Shown here in pieces: positions 33,762-42,842 of a DNA stretch of 64,000 nucleotides. Origin of the DNA: G020350405 sp964513655 (GTDB lineage Bacteria; Planctomycetota; Phycisphaerae; Sedimentisphaerales; Anaerobacaceae); contig CAZENQ010000005.1 of assembly GCA_964513655.1 (NCBI GenBank), positions 1-64,000 of the forward strand. The letters run 5' to 3'. The notes under the pieces are model-generated. The model ran no database searches and had not been told where the DNA came from. It saw only the letters and a list, made by a program, of their open reading frames with translations. Within the stretch, counting starts at the first letter, position 1. Each line of letters begins with the position of its first letter. Position numbers and translations under genes: made by a program.

Positions 33762-34667
33762 GTGAACGGCTCGGCGGTTGAACATATTCCGGTTCTTGCT
33801 GAAATCTTGGCCGAACAGATAAACTTACCGCCGGATGGGGTGATGGTCGACGTGACCATTGGACAGGGATGTCATAGTTTCCTGTTCGGCAAAAAGTTGG
33901 GCCCTAAGGGAGTGATCGTTGGCTTGGATGTCGATAAAGACGCTATCCAAAGGGCCCATTTGAAATTAAAAGACCTTGCTTGTAAGGTCTTTCTTATTTG
34001 TGAGAACTTCTCCCTGCTTACAGAGCACCTCGGTAAACAGGACATAGAGAAGGTCGATTTTATATTGGCGGATTTGGGCGTCAGCTCGGCCCAGTTGGCC
34101 GATGTCGGGATGGGGCTGAGCTTCGCTGAGGATATGCCGCTCGACATGAGAATTGACAAAAGATTAAAGACCACCGCTGCCGATATAGTTAATAAAACAG
34201 ATGAAAAGTCCTTGGCTGATTTGATTTACAGATTCGGCGAGGACAGGGCCTCGCGCCGGATTGCAAGATTTATTGTACAGCATCGCCGGAGCCAGCCGAT
34301 AACCACAACCGGCCAACTGGCAGCGATAGTCTGCAGGGCCCTCGGCAGCCCGGCCAAAAAGCGAAAGACCAGGATACATCCGGCAACCAGAACCTTTCAG
34401 GCGCTGAGGATTGCGGTCAATAACGAACTTCAGAACCTGGAAAGGCTGCTTGTTTCGGCGCCGCCGCTGCTAAAGGAAAACGGCCACATAGCGATTATTA
34501 GCTTCCACAGCCTGGAAGATAGATTAGTTAAGAACGATTTTAGAGACAACGCAAAAAGGGGCACGTACAGGATTATCACTAAGAAACCAATTGTCCCGTC
34601 ACAAGAGGAAATAGCAAAAAACGCCCGAGCAAGGAGCGCGAAGTTAAGGATAGCCCGGAGACAATAG
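33762..34667 (+). CDS. rsmH: 16S rRNA (cytosine1402-N4)-methyltransferase
   Basis: 301 residues from a GTG start. Marks are HIPVLAEIL, the SAM loop VDVTIGQGCHSF, ADLGVSSAQLAD, GLSFAEDMPLDMRID, RKTRIHPATRTFQALRIAVN and ISFHSLEDRLVKN. It methylates C1402 at the ribosomal P site. Classic second gene of the dcw cluster, here displaced by the small ORF. Confidence 0.96.
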   Translation: MNGSAVEHIPVLAEILAEQINLPPDGVMVDVTIGQGCHSFLFGKKLGPKGVIVGLDVDKDAIQRAHLKLKDLACKVFLICENFSLLTEHLGKQDIEKVDFILADLGVSSAQLADVGMGLSFAEDMPLDMRIDKRLKTTAADIVNKTDEKSLADLIYRFGEDRASRRIARFIVQHRRSQPITTTGQLAAIVCRALGSPAKKRKTRIHPATRTFQALRIAVNNELQNLERLLVSAPPLLKENGHIAIISFHSLEDRLVKNDFRDNAKRGTYRIITKKPIVPSQEEIAKNARARSAKLRIARRQ

Positions 34668-34695
34668 AACAAAAAATGAAAATGGAGTTTCGTTT

Positions 34696-35568
34696 ATGAC
34701 TTCCGACGCCAAAATTGGATTGCTGTTAGGACTGGTCTTTATATTCATAATTGCATTTATAATCAATGGTGTTCCCAGCTTTAGCAAAGACGGTAACAAC
34801 AATGAGCTGACCACAAACATTGTCAGTTCGCAGAACAACCCGCCGGGTATTGCCACAAAGGAGCGCAAAGTCAACCGTCAGCTTATCGGTCCGGTCCGAC
34901 CGACTTCTAAGCAATCCCTAACCGCTGCCCGCCCTGCCGGGAATAATCCCCAAATGCGCTTTGAAATGCCCCTGCCGAAAAACGGATCAGCAATGAAACA
35001 GACCAGTCAGAGCGTTGAAATCAAGCGAACAAGTGCGCCGATACCACCTCCCCCGCCTATCGCCCAAAAAAATGACGTTAAGAAAGCCAAACCTGCCAAG
35101 GCCCCCTCGCCCAGGGTTTATGTTGTTCGTGAGGGTGATAGTCTCGCTGACATTGCCGTAAAGATTTATGGTTCCCAGGAGGGCAACAGACATGTGAATG
35201 TCAGCAGGATATTCCGGGCCAATCGCAAACTGCTGAAATCGCCCGACGAGGTCTATCCCGGGCAAAGACTTGCCATACCGCCGCTGTCGGCCTCGCAACC
35301 TGAGCAAAGCGGGATTGAAAATGTTTTTTCAACGACACTGTTCGAGAAGGTCAAATCCATAGGCCAGAAGCGACTTACATCCGGCGGCAGGAAGGCAGGG
35401 CAAAGCAGAGTATATGTTGTACGGGAGGGGGACAGCCTATGGGAAATTGCCGCCGATAAGCTTGGAGACGGCAGCCGCTACAACGAAATAGCTAAACTAA
35501 ATGCCCACATTATAGATGACGAGGACACACTCACGGTTGGTATGCGTTTGAAATTGCCGGCCCGGTAA
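34696..35568 (+). CDS. membrane-anchored protein with two LysM domains
   Basis: 290 residues. One N-terminal membrane helix (~9-25, GLLLGLVFIFIIAFIING) is followed by a Pro/Lys-rich linker. Two LysM peptidoglycan-binding motifs follow at ~139-195 (VYVVREGDSLADIAVKIYG) and ~237-290 (VYVVREGDSLWEIAADKLGD). The periplasmic LysMs should bind glycan strands. It sits between rsmH and the ftsL-like gene, so a division-site role is likely. LysM proteins are not usual dcw members. Confidence 0.85.
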   Translation: MTSDAKIGLLLGLVFIFIIAFIINGVPSFSKDGNNNELTTNIVSSQNNPPGIATKERKVNRQLIGPVRPTSKQSLTAARPAGNNPQMRFEMPLPKNGSAMKQTSQSVEIKRTSAPIPPPPPIAQKNDVKKAKPAKAPSPRVYVVREGDSLADIAVKIYGSQEGNRHVNVSRIFRANRKLLKSPDEVYPGQRLAIPPLSASQPEQSGIENVFSTTLFEKVKSIGQKRLTSGGRKAGQSRVYVVREGDSLWEIAADKLGDGSRYNEIAKLNAHIIDDEDTLTVGMRLKLPAR

Positions 35569-35620
35569 GGCACATCGCCTGATAGTTGGATTACTGATTA
35601 TTAGCTGTCAATAACGCTGC

Positions 35621-35836
35621 ATGAGTTCACGATTTTGTTTTGTTTTTGTTGTTTTTTATTTCGCGGCTGTTTCGATTTTCGCCGTTCATCTCCGCAGCAT
35701 CAACAATCGCACTTTCTACAAGCTCTGTACGTGCAGGGCCGAACAGAGCCGGTTAAAACAGGAACTTGGCAACAAACAGCTGCGGTTGGAAAGTTTGATA
35801 AATCCCGCCGCTGTCTCGCAGCGTCTTGATCATTGA
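35621..35836 (+). CDS. ftsL: FtsL-like bitopic protein
   Basis: 71 residues. One hydrophobic helix (~5-22, FCFVFVVFYFAAVSIFAVHL) is followed by a short helical heptad-like stretch (CRAEQSRLKQELGNKQLRLESL) and INPAAVSQRL, the ending typical of FtsL (normally ~80-120 residues). Its place immediately before ftsI is the ftsL position in dcw clusters. Sequence is too divergent to be sure, and two cysteines after the helix are unusual. No strong ribosome site is seen. Confidence 0.55.
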   Translation: MSSRFCFVFVVFYFAAVSIFAVHLRSINNRTFYKLCTCRAEQSRLKQELGNKQLRLESLINPAAVSQRLDH

Positions 35837-35929
35837 CGAAGACCCTGTTTTGAGCCTCATTGCAGCAACCTAAAACGCAGCAATTGCTGCGCTTGGAAAC
35901 CGGGAAAACGGAACTTTAGGGCCTGGCTG

Positions 35930-37681
35930 TTGGGAAATGAGAAATTGAAAAGCGTTCGCACTATCATCCTCTTGCTTGTCCTTCTGATTGCAGCACTTCT
36001 GGCACTGGCTTCTCGGTGCCTTTACGTACAGTATTTCAAAAGTGACCACTACACTCGCGCTTGCGTAAAGCAGCAGCAGGCTCTTGCAACGCAGAGGCCC
36101 CAACGCGGTGTGATACTGGATTGTCGAGGCAGGGTCCTTGCCGCCAGCAACAAAATTCAAACCATTTTTGCCGAGCCGCGAATTATAAAAGACCCTAAGA
36201 CCACATCCACCAGGCTTGCGCCGATACTGGATATAGGCGCGCACGAAATCTGCAGAATTATCACCGAAAGCAAGAACCCAGGCTTTGCAAAAATCAAGGT
36301 CGGAGCCGATTCAGGTCAGTGCAGCGCCGCCCGTGAAGTCTATGGCATCGGCACTCAATCCGACTGGCAAAGACATTATCCGATGGGTCTCCTGGCCGCA
36401 CACGTCGTTGGTTTCACAAGCCTGGACAATCGCGGCCTGGCGGGCACTGAGTTACAGTATGAAAAGGAACTCAGCGGCCTGTCTGGACAGAACATCTTCT
36501 TTGCCGATGCATTTCGTCGGCCCATACGGCCAAAACAGCAAAACGGCATTGTCAGTGACGGGGCCGGACTCATTCTTACCATCGATGCTGCCATCCAGCA
36601 GATTGCACGAGCCGAACTTGTAAGCCAATATGAAAGCTACGAGGCCGAAGCGGCCGTCGCCATCGTCGCTGAGCCAAAGACAGGAGGGATCTTGGCAATG
36701 GTCTCGCTGCCCGATTTTGACCCTAACCAGACCGGCTCAACCGACCCGAATCATTTCCGCAATCGCGCCATAACCGACCCGTTTGAGCCGGGCAGTATCC
36801 TAAAGCCGATTGTCGCAGCAATCGCGGTCGATGCCGGGGCTGTGAGTCTTGATGAGCAAATTTTCTGCGAAAACGGGAGCTACCGCGGCAAAGGCTTTGG
36901 CCGAATCGGCGAATACAGGGACCGACAATACGGCAATATGACGGTGCGACAGATTCTGGTCAAATCAAGCAATATAGGAATGGCCAAAATCGGACAAAGA
37001 CTCGGTAAAGACCGGCTCTACAAAGGCCTAAAGCATTTCGGCTTCGGCAAAAAGACGGGGCTCGATTTACCCGGCGAGGCCGAGGGCCTGCTTGCGCCTG
37101 TGGGCAAATGGACAGGCTATAGCGTGACGCGAATACCTTTCGGTCAGGAAATCTCTGTAACGGCGATGCAATTGATTAAGGCCTTCTGTACACTTGCCAA
37201 CGGCGGGCGTCAGGTTCGCCCTTACGTTGTCAAGGCAATGGTCGATAACAACGGCGAAATCATCAAACTAAAAAGCCAGCCCCCGGCCTTCGGCTTCGCC
37301 ATCAAGCCCGAGGTCGCCCGATGGGTCGTCGGCGAGGCAATGACCGGCGTAGTCAATGAGGGCACCGGGTTCAGGGCGAAGCTCGAAAAATGGCAGGTAT
37401 TCGGCAAGACCGGAACCGCCGATATCGCCAAGAGCACTGAAAGAGGTTATTCCGAAAACGACTGCGTCGCCTCCTTTGTGGCCGGCGCCCCGGCCGAAGA
37501 CCCTGCCGTCGTCGTCCTGGTCTCAATCCGCAAGCCAAACAAGGCCCTCGGCAAAGGCTATACAGGTGGAATCGTAGCCTCCCCCGTCGCCGCCAAAATC
37601 CTCGAAAAAACCCTGAACTACCTCCGAGTACCGGAAGGCAAGAAGGAGCATTCGGTGCGTATTGCAAAACACCAACCTTAA
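35930..37681 (+). CDS. ftsI: division transpeptidase FtsI (class B PBP3)
   Basis: 583 residues from a TTG start. One N-terminal helix (~10-33), a pedestal domain starting RPQRGVILDCRGRVLAASN, then a transpeptidase with SxxK in FEPGSILKPIVA (Ser289), SxN in VKSSNIGMAK (~346) and KTG in FGKTGTADI (~490). No PASTA domain. It makes septal peptidoglycan cross-links. Last gene of the shortened dcw cluster; murE, mraY, murD, ftsW and others do not follow. The next gene is convergent. Confidence 0.93.
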   Translation: MGNEKLKSVRTIILLLVLLIAALLALASRCLYVQYFKSDHYTRACVKQQQALATQRPQRGVILDCRGRVLAASNKIQTIFAEPRIIKDPKTTSTRLAPILDIGAHEICRIITESKNPGFAKIKVGADSGQCSAAREVYGIGTQSDWQRHYPMGLLAAHVVGFTSLDNRGLAGTELQYEKELSGLSGQNIFFADAFRRPIRPKQQNGIVSDGAGLILTIDAAIQQIARAELVSQYESYEAEAAVAIVAEPKTGGILAMVSLPDFDPNQTGSTDPNHFRNRAITDPFEPGSILKPIVAAIAVDAGAVSLDEQIFCENGSYRGKGFGRIGEYRDRQYGNMTVRQILVKSSNIGMAKIGQRLGKDRLYKGLKHFGFGKKTGLDLPGEAEGLLAPVGKWTGYSVTRIPFGQEISVTAMQLIKAFCTLANGGRQVRPYVVKAMVDNNGEIIKLKSQPPAFGFAIKPEVARWVVGEAMTGVVNEGTGFRAKLEKWQVFGKTGTADIAKSTERGYSENDCVASFVAGAPAEDPAVVVLVSIRKPNKALGKGYTGGIVASPVAAKILEKTLNYLRVPEGKKEHSVRIAKHQP

Positions 37682-37739
37682 CCTTGACCTATCCGTGACC
37701 AAACACCATTTTGAAAACCTGCTGCGTGTCTCCGGCCTC

Positions 37740-39875
37740 TTAATCAATCGCAACTTCAGCTTGAGCTACCCCGATGTATCCGGCGTCGATGCAGAACTGG
37801 ATAATGTCACGGGCCAAGGGGCCTGCGTCGCTTGAGCCGTGCTGGCCCCCCTCGACGACAACCGCAATCGCGATGCCTCGGCCTGCCCCGTCTTCAGCAA
37901 AACCGGCAAACCACGCATTATCCGGGGCCTCCGTTGAGCCGGTCTTGCCGAAAACCTCTATACCCTGCCACGCAAAATCCGCCGGGGCAAATTCATTGTA
38001 AGCCGTGCCCTCCGGTTCGCTGACAACGGCTCTCATGCCATCTCGGACAACATCCAAAGTCGCCGCCGAGATATTTAGATTGATTGCGTCGGGGCTTGGG
38101 CCGTTTGCGTCCTCAATAAACAGCCGAGGGGCTCTATAGAAACCTCCCCGCGCAATTGCCGCCATTGCATTGGCTACCTGCAGAGGCGTAGCTCGTAAAT
38201 TACCCTGTCCTATGCCGAAGTATCTTCTCTCTCCCGCTGCAAGAACAGGTAGTTGCTCAAGAGCCGATATTGGTCCTTGAGGCTTACTGGTTGAGATTAC
38301 ACCGGACGCCTGCCTCATATCTCTTTTTTGTTTCGTCTGGCGAACAGCGGCTGGAGCAAGTGGAGCTTTTCGCCCGTAGCCAAATGCAAACAGCCAGCCC
38401 TGCAGGACCGAAGGCTCGATTCTGTCGGCCAGCCGGGAAAAATAAATATTGCAGCTTCCCTTGACTGCGTTGCGGGCGTAATTTGGCCCCCTATCATCAT
38501 GACTCGTCCAGGAAAATCTGTTGTACAGCCAGCAGCTTGGCCATCCCGCCGGCGCCTTCTTGGCGGGACAACCGATGATCTCATCCGGGCTGATTTTGCC
38601 GGACTCAAGACCCGCGATAAGAATCAGCGGCTTGACAACTGAGCCGGGCGGGTACTGCTTATTTAGTGCCCGATTTCGCAGCGGCTCATTCGCATCAAGC
38701 AGGGCGGCCCCATAGTTTCGTCTGATGTAGTTCAAATCGAAAACCGGCATCGAAACCAGCGCCAGAATGTCACTCGTCGAAACATCAATCACGACCGCCG
38801 CCATTGGCGCCTGACAATTCGAATTATGGCTGCAGTCCGCCAGATATTCCTCTATTCTCCGCTGAAGCTCGATATCCAGCGTAAGTGTTATGTCCTTGCC
38901 GAACCGGCTCTCTGTACGATTTACCAGTTCCTGGTCTATATCGTAAACGACCTGCCCGCGCCTGCCGCGCAGCACGGCTTCACAAACATATTCCGCCCCA
39001 TCTTCCCGTCCACAGACTTCATCGCTCAAATACCTTGATAGTTTGTCGCCTTCAAAAAGCTCTAAATCTTGTTTCTGTGTCGCAGGGCCTACCCAGCCTA
39101 TTGTCTGAGCGGCAACCGAACCATAGGGGTAAAATCTATGCGCTCTGGGCAAAATGCTGATCCCGTCAATATCCATAAACTCCAGTTGAGCGGTAAAGAT
39201 GTCGTCATCAGTTTTCAACTCCAGCAGCCGCCAGCTTTTGTCCATCTCCGCGATGTAATCGACTTTAGCTGTAAGCAGCAGCCGCTGGTCCTGGTCTGGA
39301 AATTTCTTTTCAAAATCGGCAAGCGCCTTAGATTGCGGAATACTGTTTATCTGACCATTATATTTCTCAAGTATATTCGGGTCGGGACCATTTCGTACCC
39401 ACGCCAGAAAGCTCCGCAAATTCCATGTTCTGTCGTTTATTGTCCTTATTCGGTCCTCAATCTCCGCACGTTCGAAACCAAAATAGACGCACTTGCCTAT
39501 TATCTGTTCCAGGTTCTTCAGCTTGCTTTGCAGCTCTTGCTGAATGCCGGCCTGTGCAAGGTCTGCACTATGTTCTCTCGCCGCTTGCTGCAACCTGCCT
39601 TCTCGAACACGTTCATCCATAAAGCGGCTAAGCGCGTAATTGATATGAAGCTGGAATTCCGGTTCATCGGCGGCCAATATTTCGCCTTTCCTGCCGAGGA
39701 TTTGCCCCCGTATGGTCTTAAGCTGTCGGGACAGGCCCTTTTGGAGCTTTAACTTTGCGATTTTGTCGCGGTAAAACGAGCCGGATACCAGCTGCATTTG
39801 CGTCAGACGCACCAGACAGAAAAGCAAAAGAACTGCAATCAAAATTACAAAGATTTTTACCCGTTTGTCGTACAT
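37740..39875 (-). CDS. mrdA: elongation transpeptidase PBP2 (class B PBP)
   Basis: 711 residues, longer than E. coli PBP2 (633). One N-terminal helix (~8-27), a pedestal with LKTIRGQILGRKGEILAADE, a ~100-residue helical insert (100-200), then the transpeptidase: SxxK in YPPGSVVKPLIL (Ser412), SxN as SCN in VKGSCNIYFSRLAD (~474), KTG in FGKTGSTEAPD (~645). Last gene of mreB-mreC-mreD-PBP2, 10 bases after mreD. RodA is not present. It faces ftsI tail to tail across 58 bases. Confidence 0.93.
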   Translation of the reverse strand: MYDKRVKIFVILIAVLLLFCLVRLTQMQLVSGSFYRDKIAKLKLQKGLSRQLKTIRGQILGRKGEILAADEPEFQLHINYALSRFMDERVREGRLQQAAREHSADLAQAGIQQELQSKLKNLEQIIGKCVYFGFERAEIEDRIRTINDRTWNLRSFLAWVRNGPDPNILEKYNGQINSIPQSKALADFEKKFPDQDQRLLLTAKVDYIAEMDKSWRLLELKTDDDIFTAQLEFMDIDGISILPRAHRFYPYGSVAAQTIGWVGPATQKQDLELFEGDKLSRYLSDEVCGREDGAEYVCEAVLRGRRGQVVYDIDQELVNRTESRFGKDITLTLDIELQRRIEEYLADCSHNSNCQAPMAAVVIDVSTSDILALVSMPVFDLNYIRRNYGAALLDANEPLRNRALNKQYPPGSVVKPLILIAGLESGKISPDEIIGCPAKKAPAGWPSCWLYNRFSWTSHDDRGPNYARNAVKGSCNIYFSRLADRIEPSVLQGWLFAFGYGRKAPLAPAAVRQTKQKRDMRQASGVISTSKPQGPISALEQLPVLAAGERRYFGIGQGNLRATPLQVANAMAAIARGGFYRAPRLFIEDANGPSPDAINLNISAATLDVVRDGMRAVVSEPEGTAYNEFAPADFAWQGIEVFGKTGSTEAPDNAWFAGFAEDGAGRGIAIAVVVEGGQHGSSDAGPLARDIIQFCIDAGYIGVAQAEVAID

Positions 39876-39885
39876 ATCTTGCTTT

Positions 39886-40383
39886 TTAGCTTTTTCTGAA
39901 ACGATGTGTCTTTATACGCATCCACCAGGCTGACGGCAAGAAAAAAAACGGTCCCACCAGACTTGAATACAGGCTTGTCCCAAAGACGACAGCATATATA
40001 TTGGGCGAGGCCGGCTGGCCTTTAAGAAGGCTTAATAAGTAGGCCAGAGTCCCGGCCAGAACACCCGTGATAAATATCGCAACCGACTGATATGCTATCT
40101 TCCTGATGGAGACAACGCGGTGAAGGTATGCCAGCGAAGTGCCAAAAAGCCCAAAGCTTAGCGTTTGCGAGCCCATCGCCCCACTAATAATATCAGCAGC
40201 AAAACCTATCGTGAAGCTGGTTATGATTGCTTCTGATGTGTTACAGTAAATAGAGAAGAACACCAAAAGGATTAATAACAAATCGGGTCTGATGTTCCAC
40301 CGCGTCACAGCAATTATTTCGACCATACCGGCTTGCAGCACGGTAACGATCAGAATAAAAACGGCAAACCTAAGCCACCGCAT
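39886..40383 (-). CDS. mreD: rod-shape protein MreD
   Basis: 165 residues, about five membrane helices. WNIRPDLLLILLVFF and FAADIISGAMGSQTLSFGLF (the conserved DLxxG-like loop) match MreD. It bridges MreC and the PBP2/RodA elongation machinery in the inner membrane. 13 bases after mreC. Confidence 0.9.
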   Translation of the reverse strand: MRWLRFAVFILIVTVLQAGMVEIIAVTRWNIRPDLLLILLVFFSIYCNTSEAIITSFTIGFAADIISGAMGSQTLSFGLFGTSLAYLHRVVSIRKIAYQSVAIFITGVLAGTLAYLLSLLKGQPASPNIYAVVFGTSLYSSLVGPFFFLPSAWWMRIKTHRFRKS

Positions 40384-40396
40384 TTTGTATCTCCGA

Positions 40397-41239
40397 TTAC
40401 TGTTGCGGATTCATTATGATAATCGCTACGTCGGTTAGTTTTTTGATATCACAGGCAGGTTTGACCGTTATATCCCACAGCAGGGGGTTTTCATCGTCCC
40501 TCTTGCATTCGGCAACTGTCCCTATCTTTATAGGTGCATCCAGGAATCCCGGCTTTTTGCAGGCATAAACGTCGTCGCCTACTCTCACTTTGTGTTTTAT
40601 CGAGAGAAGTTGCACCTTGACCGAATCTTTTCCGTCGCCCTGTATTACCGTTTCTACGTTTAATCCCACGATTCTTGCTCCAATGTTGGATGCCGGGTCG
40701 GTAATCAACCTGGCCATGGATGTGCGCGCTGAGACCTCCGATATGGTTCCGATGACACTGTTGTCGCCCAAAACGAACTGCCCCATAGCCAGCCCGTCGC
40801 TCTCGCCCCGATTGATGATAAGCCTGTTTTCTCCGCTGATTGAGCCTGTGATTACATCGGCAAGCATCAGCTTTGCACCCTGCAGGGCGTATAATCTATC
40901 GCGCAGCCCCGACAGTTCTTCGACCCTTCTGTGTTTTTGCAGCAACTCTTCCGTAATGTTGGCAAGATGATTCTGCAGCTGGTTGTGTTCTCTTTGGCTG
41001 ACAGCGTCTGTAAGCGGCTGCCGCGTACGTGCAGAAAGCGAGATGTTTCTGCCGATGCTTAGAGGCCAGTAGAAAATCCGAGCGAAAGCAAACTGAAACT
41101 TGCCGGTGAAACTCTGTGGGGCAACGAGCAAAATTAACCCGGCCAACGCAAACCAGGTAAATACCATTCGTCTGGAAACGGACCCCAACCGCCTTTTATT
41201 GCTCTTGGGAACCCAAATTCTGGTTTGCTTCCTTGTCAT
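40397..41239 (-). CDS. mreC: rod-shape protein MreC
   Basis: 280 residues from the ATG at 41239 (MTRKQTRIWVPKSN); a start 45 bases earlier would add residues without hydrophobic character. One N-terminal helix (~28-45), a coiled-coil segment (~75-115, HNQLQNHLANITEELLQKHR), then the double beta-barrel domain with ENRLIINRGESDGLAMGQFV and DPASNIGARIV. Periplasmic scaffold that activates PBP2. Second gene of the mre operon. Confidence 0.93.
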   Translation of the reverse strand: MTRKQTRIWVPKSNKRRLGSVSRRMVFTWFALAGLILLVAPQSFTGKFQFAFARIFYWPLSIGRNISLSARTRQPLTDAVSQREHNQLQNHLANITEELLQKHRRVEELSGLRDRLYALQGAKLMLADVITGSISGENRLIINRGESDGLAMGQFVLGDNSVIGTISEVSARTSMARLITDPASNIGARIVGLNVETVIQGDGKDSVKVQLLSIKHKVRVGDDVYACKKPGFLDAPIKIGTVAECKRDDENPLLWDITVKPACDIKKLTDVAIIIMNPQQ

Positions 41240-41364
41240 ATTCGCCACTCGTATCCCGTCCATGGCCAGATACGATGCTATCACGTTGTCAATCAGTCAT
41301 GTTCCTGGATTTCCATCTTGCCCTTCTCCGGCATAAAAACCCGCAAAATGGAAATCCTCTACTC

Positions 41365-42420
41365 TCATCCGTACTCATTGTGGTCCATTGTGTCTTTCCA
41401 CAATTCCAGATTTTGCAGGTATACACTCGTGCCTCGCGCCACACAACTAAGCGGGTCCTCAACTCTTTCGACCTTCAAGCCCGTTGCGTTCGCCAGTACT
41501 GTGTCCATTCCCCGCAGTAGTGCCCCGCCGCCGCAGATGTGTACGCCGTTGTCAATCAAATCGGCGGCCAATTCGGGTTCTGCCTTTTCCAGCGTTGCCG
41601 TAACTGTATCTATGATTGCCGCGATAGGTTCACGCAGTGCCTCACGTATCTCCTCACTTGTTATAACAATCTTTCTCGGCAGGCCCGAGATGGTGTCTCT
41701 GCCGGCGACCTCCATTGTCAATTCCTCCTCCAGCGGAGCGGCAGAGCCAATCTGTATCTTTACCTTTTCGGCTCGTGACTCGCCGATAAGCAGGTTGTAG
41801 GTCCTTTTGAGATGATTGATCACCGCCTCATCCATATCGTCGCCCCCCGTGCGAATTGACTCGCACGTGGCGATATCAGCCAGGCTCATTATGGCCACTT
41901 CCGTGGTTCCCCCGCCGATATCCACGATCATTGAAGCGGTGGGGTCGGTAATTGGCAGGTCAGCTCCTATGCCTGCCGCCATTGGCTCATCAACCAGATA
42001 GACCTTTCGGGCTCCTGCACGTTCGGCGCTATCTATGACGGCGCGGCGCTCAACGGCTGTTATTCCGCTTGGCACGGCGATTACCACCCGAGGCCTTACA
42101 AGCCCCCCTCGGCCGTGAACCTTCCTGATAAAGTAGCCCAGCATCGCCTCGGTGATCTCGAAGTCGCTGATTACACCATCTTTCAAAGGTCTTATTGCGG
42201 TAATTGAACCGGGGGTCTTGCCAAGCATCTCGTGCGCGACCAGACCGACCGCCTCGCCTTCGTTTAACACGATATTGGTACCCCTGCGGACCGCAACAAC
42301 GGAAGGTTCATTGAGGACAATGCCTTTATCCCGGACACAAACCAGGGTAGTACAGGTACCCAGGTCGATGCCCATATCCATGCTAAACCAGCCTAAGACT
42401 GTATCCAGCAGCACTTTCAA
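41365..42420 (-). CDS. mreB: rod-shape actin homologue MreB
   Basis: 351 residues. Actin-fold loops are MGIDLGTCTTLVCV, SMIVDIGGGTTEVAIMSLA, HICGGGALLRGMD and the linker GHEMLG-like VAHEMLGKTPG. The short N-terminal helix LLDTVLGWF fits a membrane-binding amphipathic helix. The TTG at 42420 has AAGGGA just upstream; an ATG 39 bases later is the alternative. It forms membrane filaments that steer wall growth. First of mreB-mreC-mreD-PBP2 and has a strong promoter. Confidence 0.96.
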   Translation of the reverse strand: MKVLLDTVLGWFSMDMGIDLGTCTTLVCVRDKGIVLNEPSVVAVRRGTNIVLNEGEAVGLVAHEMLGKTPGSITAIRPLKDGVISDFEITEAMLGYFIRKVHGRGGLVRPRVVIAVPSGITAVERRAVIDSAERAGARKVYLVDEPMAAGIGADLPITDPTASMIVDIGGGTTEVAIMSLADIATCESIRTGGDDMDEAVINHLKRTYNLLIGESRAEKVKIQIGSAAPLEEELTMEVAGRDTISGLPRKIVITSEEIREALREPIAAIIDTVTATLEKAEPELAADLIDNGVHICGGGALLRGMDTVLANATGLKVERVEDPLSCVARGTSVYLQNLELWKDTMDHNEYG

Positions 42421-42448
42421 ATCCCTTCTTGATTTTCAACTGACTATC

Positions 42449-42476
42449 TTTATATGACAAAAACCGAAATTGTCAA
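42449..42476 (-). promoter_or_regulatory. mre operon promoter
   Basis: Minus strand: TTGACA (42471-42476), 16-base spacer, TATAAA (42449-42454). It lies between the stop of the 52-residue gene and mreB, so mreB-D and PBP2 can be made independently of the upstream genes. Confidence 0.65.
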
Positions 42477-42495
42477 TAGTCAATTTTTTTTTGTG

Positions 42496-42654
42496 CTACA
42501 GGATTTTAAATATGACGCCGTATTGCTGATGGCACATAAAGGCCACGAAACATGCCGTGGCTACCACTGCGCCAACGGCCAAGGCCAGAATGGCCGTATA
42601 AAGGTTATTGGACCCTACTGCCCTTCCACCGCCAACCTGTCCATCCGGACTCAT
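42496..42654 (-). CDS. 52-residue single-pass membrane protein
   Basis: 52 residues: MSPDGQVGGGRAVGSNNLYT, then a hydrophobic helix (AILALAVGAVVATACFVAFM, residues ~21-40) and CHQQYGVIFKIL. GAGG precedes the ATG by 8 bases. The N-terminal part is Gly-rich and uncharged. I recognise no family, but the clear start, membrane helix and position between the coiled-coil gene and mreB support a real gene. A role with the mre system or the coiled-coil protein is a guess from context. Confidence 0.7.
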   Translation of the reverse strand: MSPDGQVGGGRAVGSNNLYTAILALAVGAVVATACFVAFMCHQQYGVIFKIL

Positions 42655-42842
42655 ATCCTACCTCATATAAAATATAGAAAATCCATTCTGCACTGCGCCG
42701 CAAATGCTGCAAACACCCTGTTTTGACGCTTGGCAGTCTGCAAAATGGGGCGATTAATTCTGGCTCGTCACGGGACCCAAAGTCCGACAAAACGCATTTC
42801 GGGACCCGTTTGCCTTTTCCGGTTATCGGCTACGAGTGAAAC

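Noticed and set aside
35569..35620. Possible regulatory hairpin before the FtsL-like gene
   Set aside because: Only weak pairing seen in 52 bases.
42605..42790. 61-codon minus-strand ORF overlapping the start of the 52-residue membrane protein
   Set aside because: No ribosome site, no hydrophobic or compositional logic, and it overlaps a better-supported small gene in another frame.
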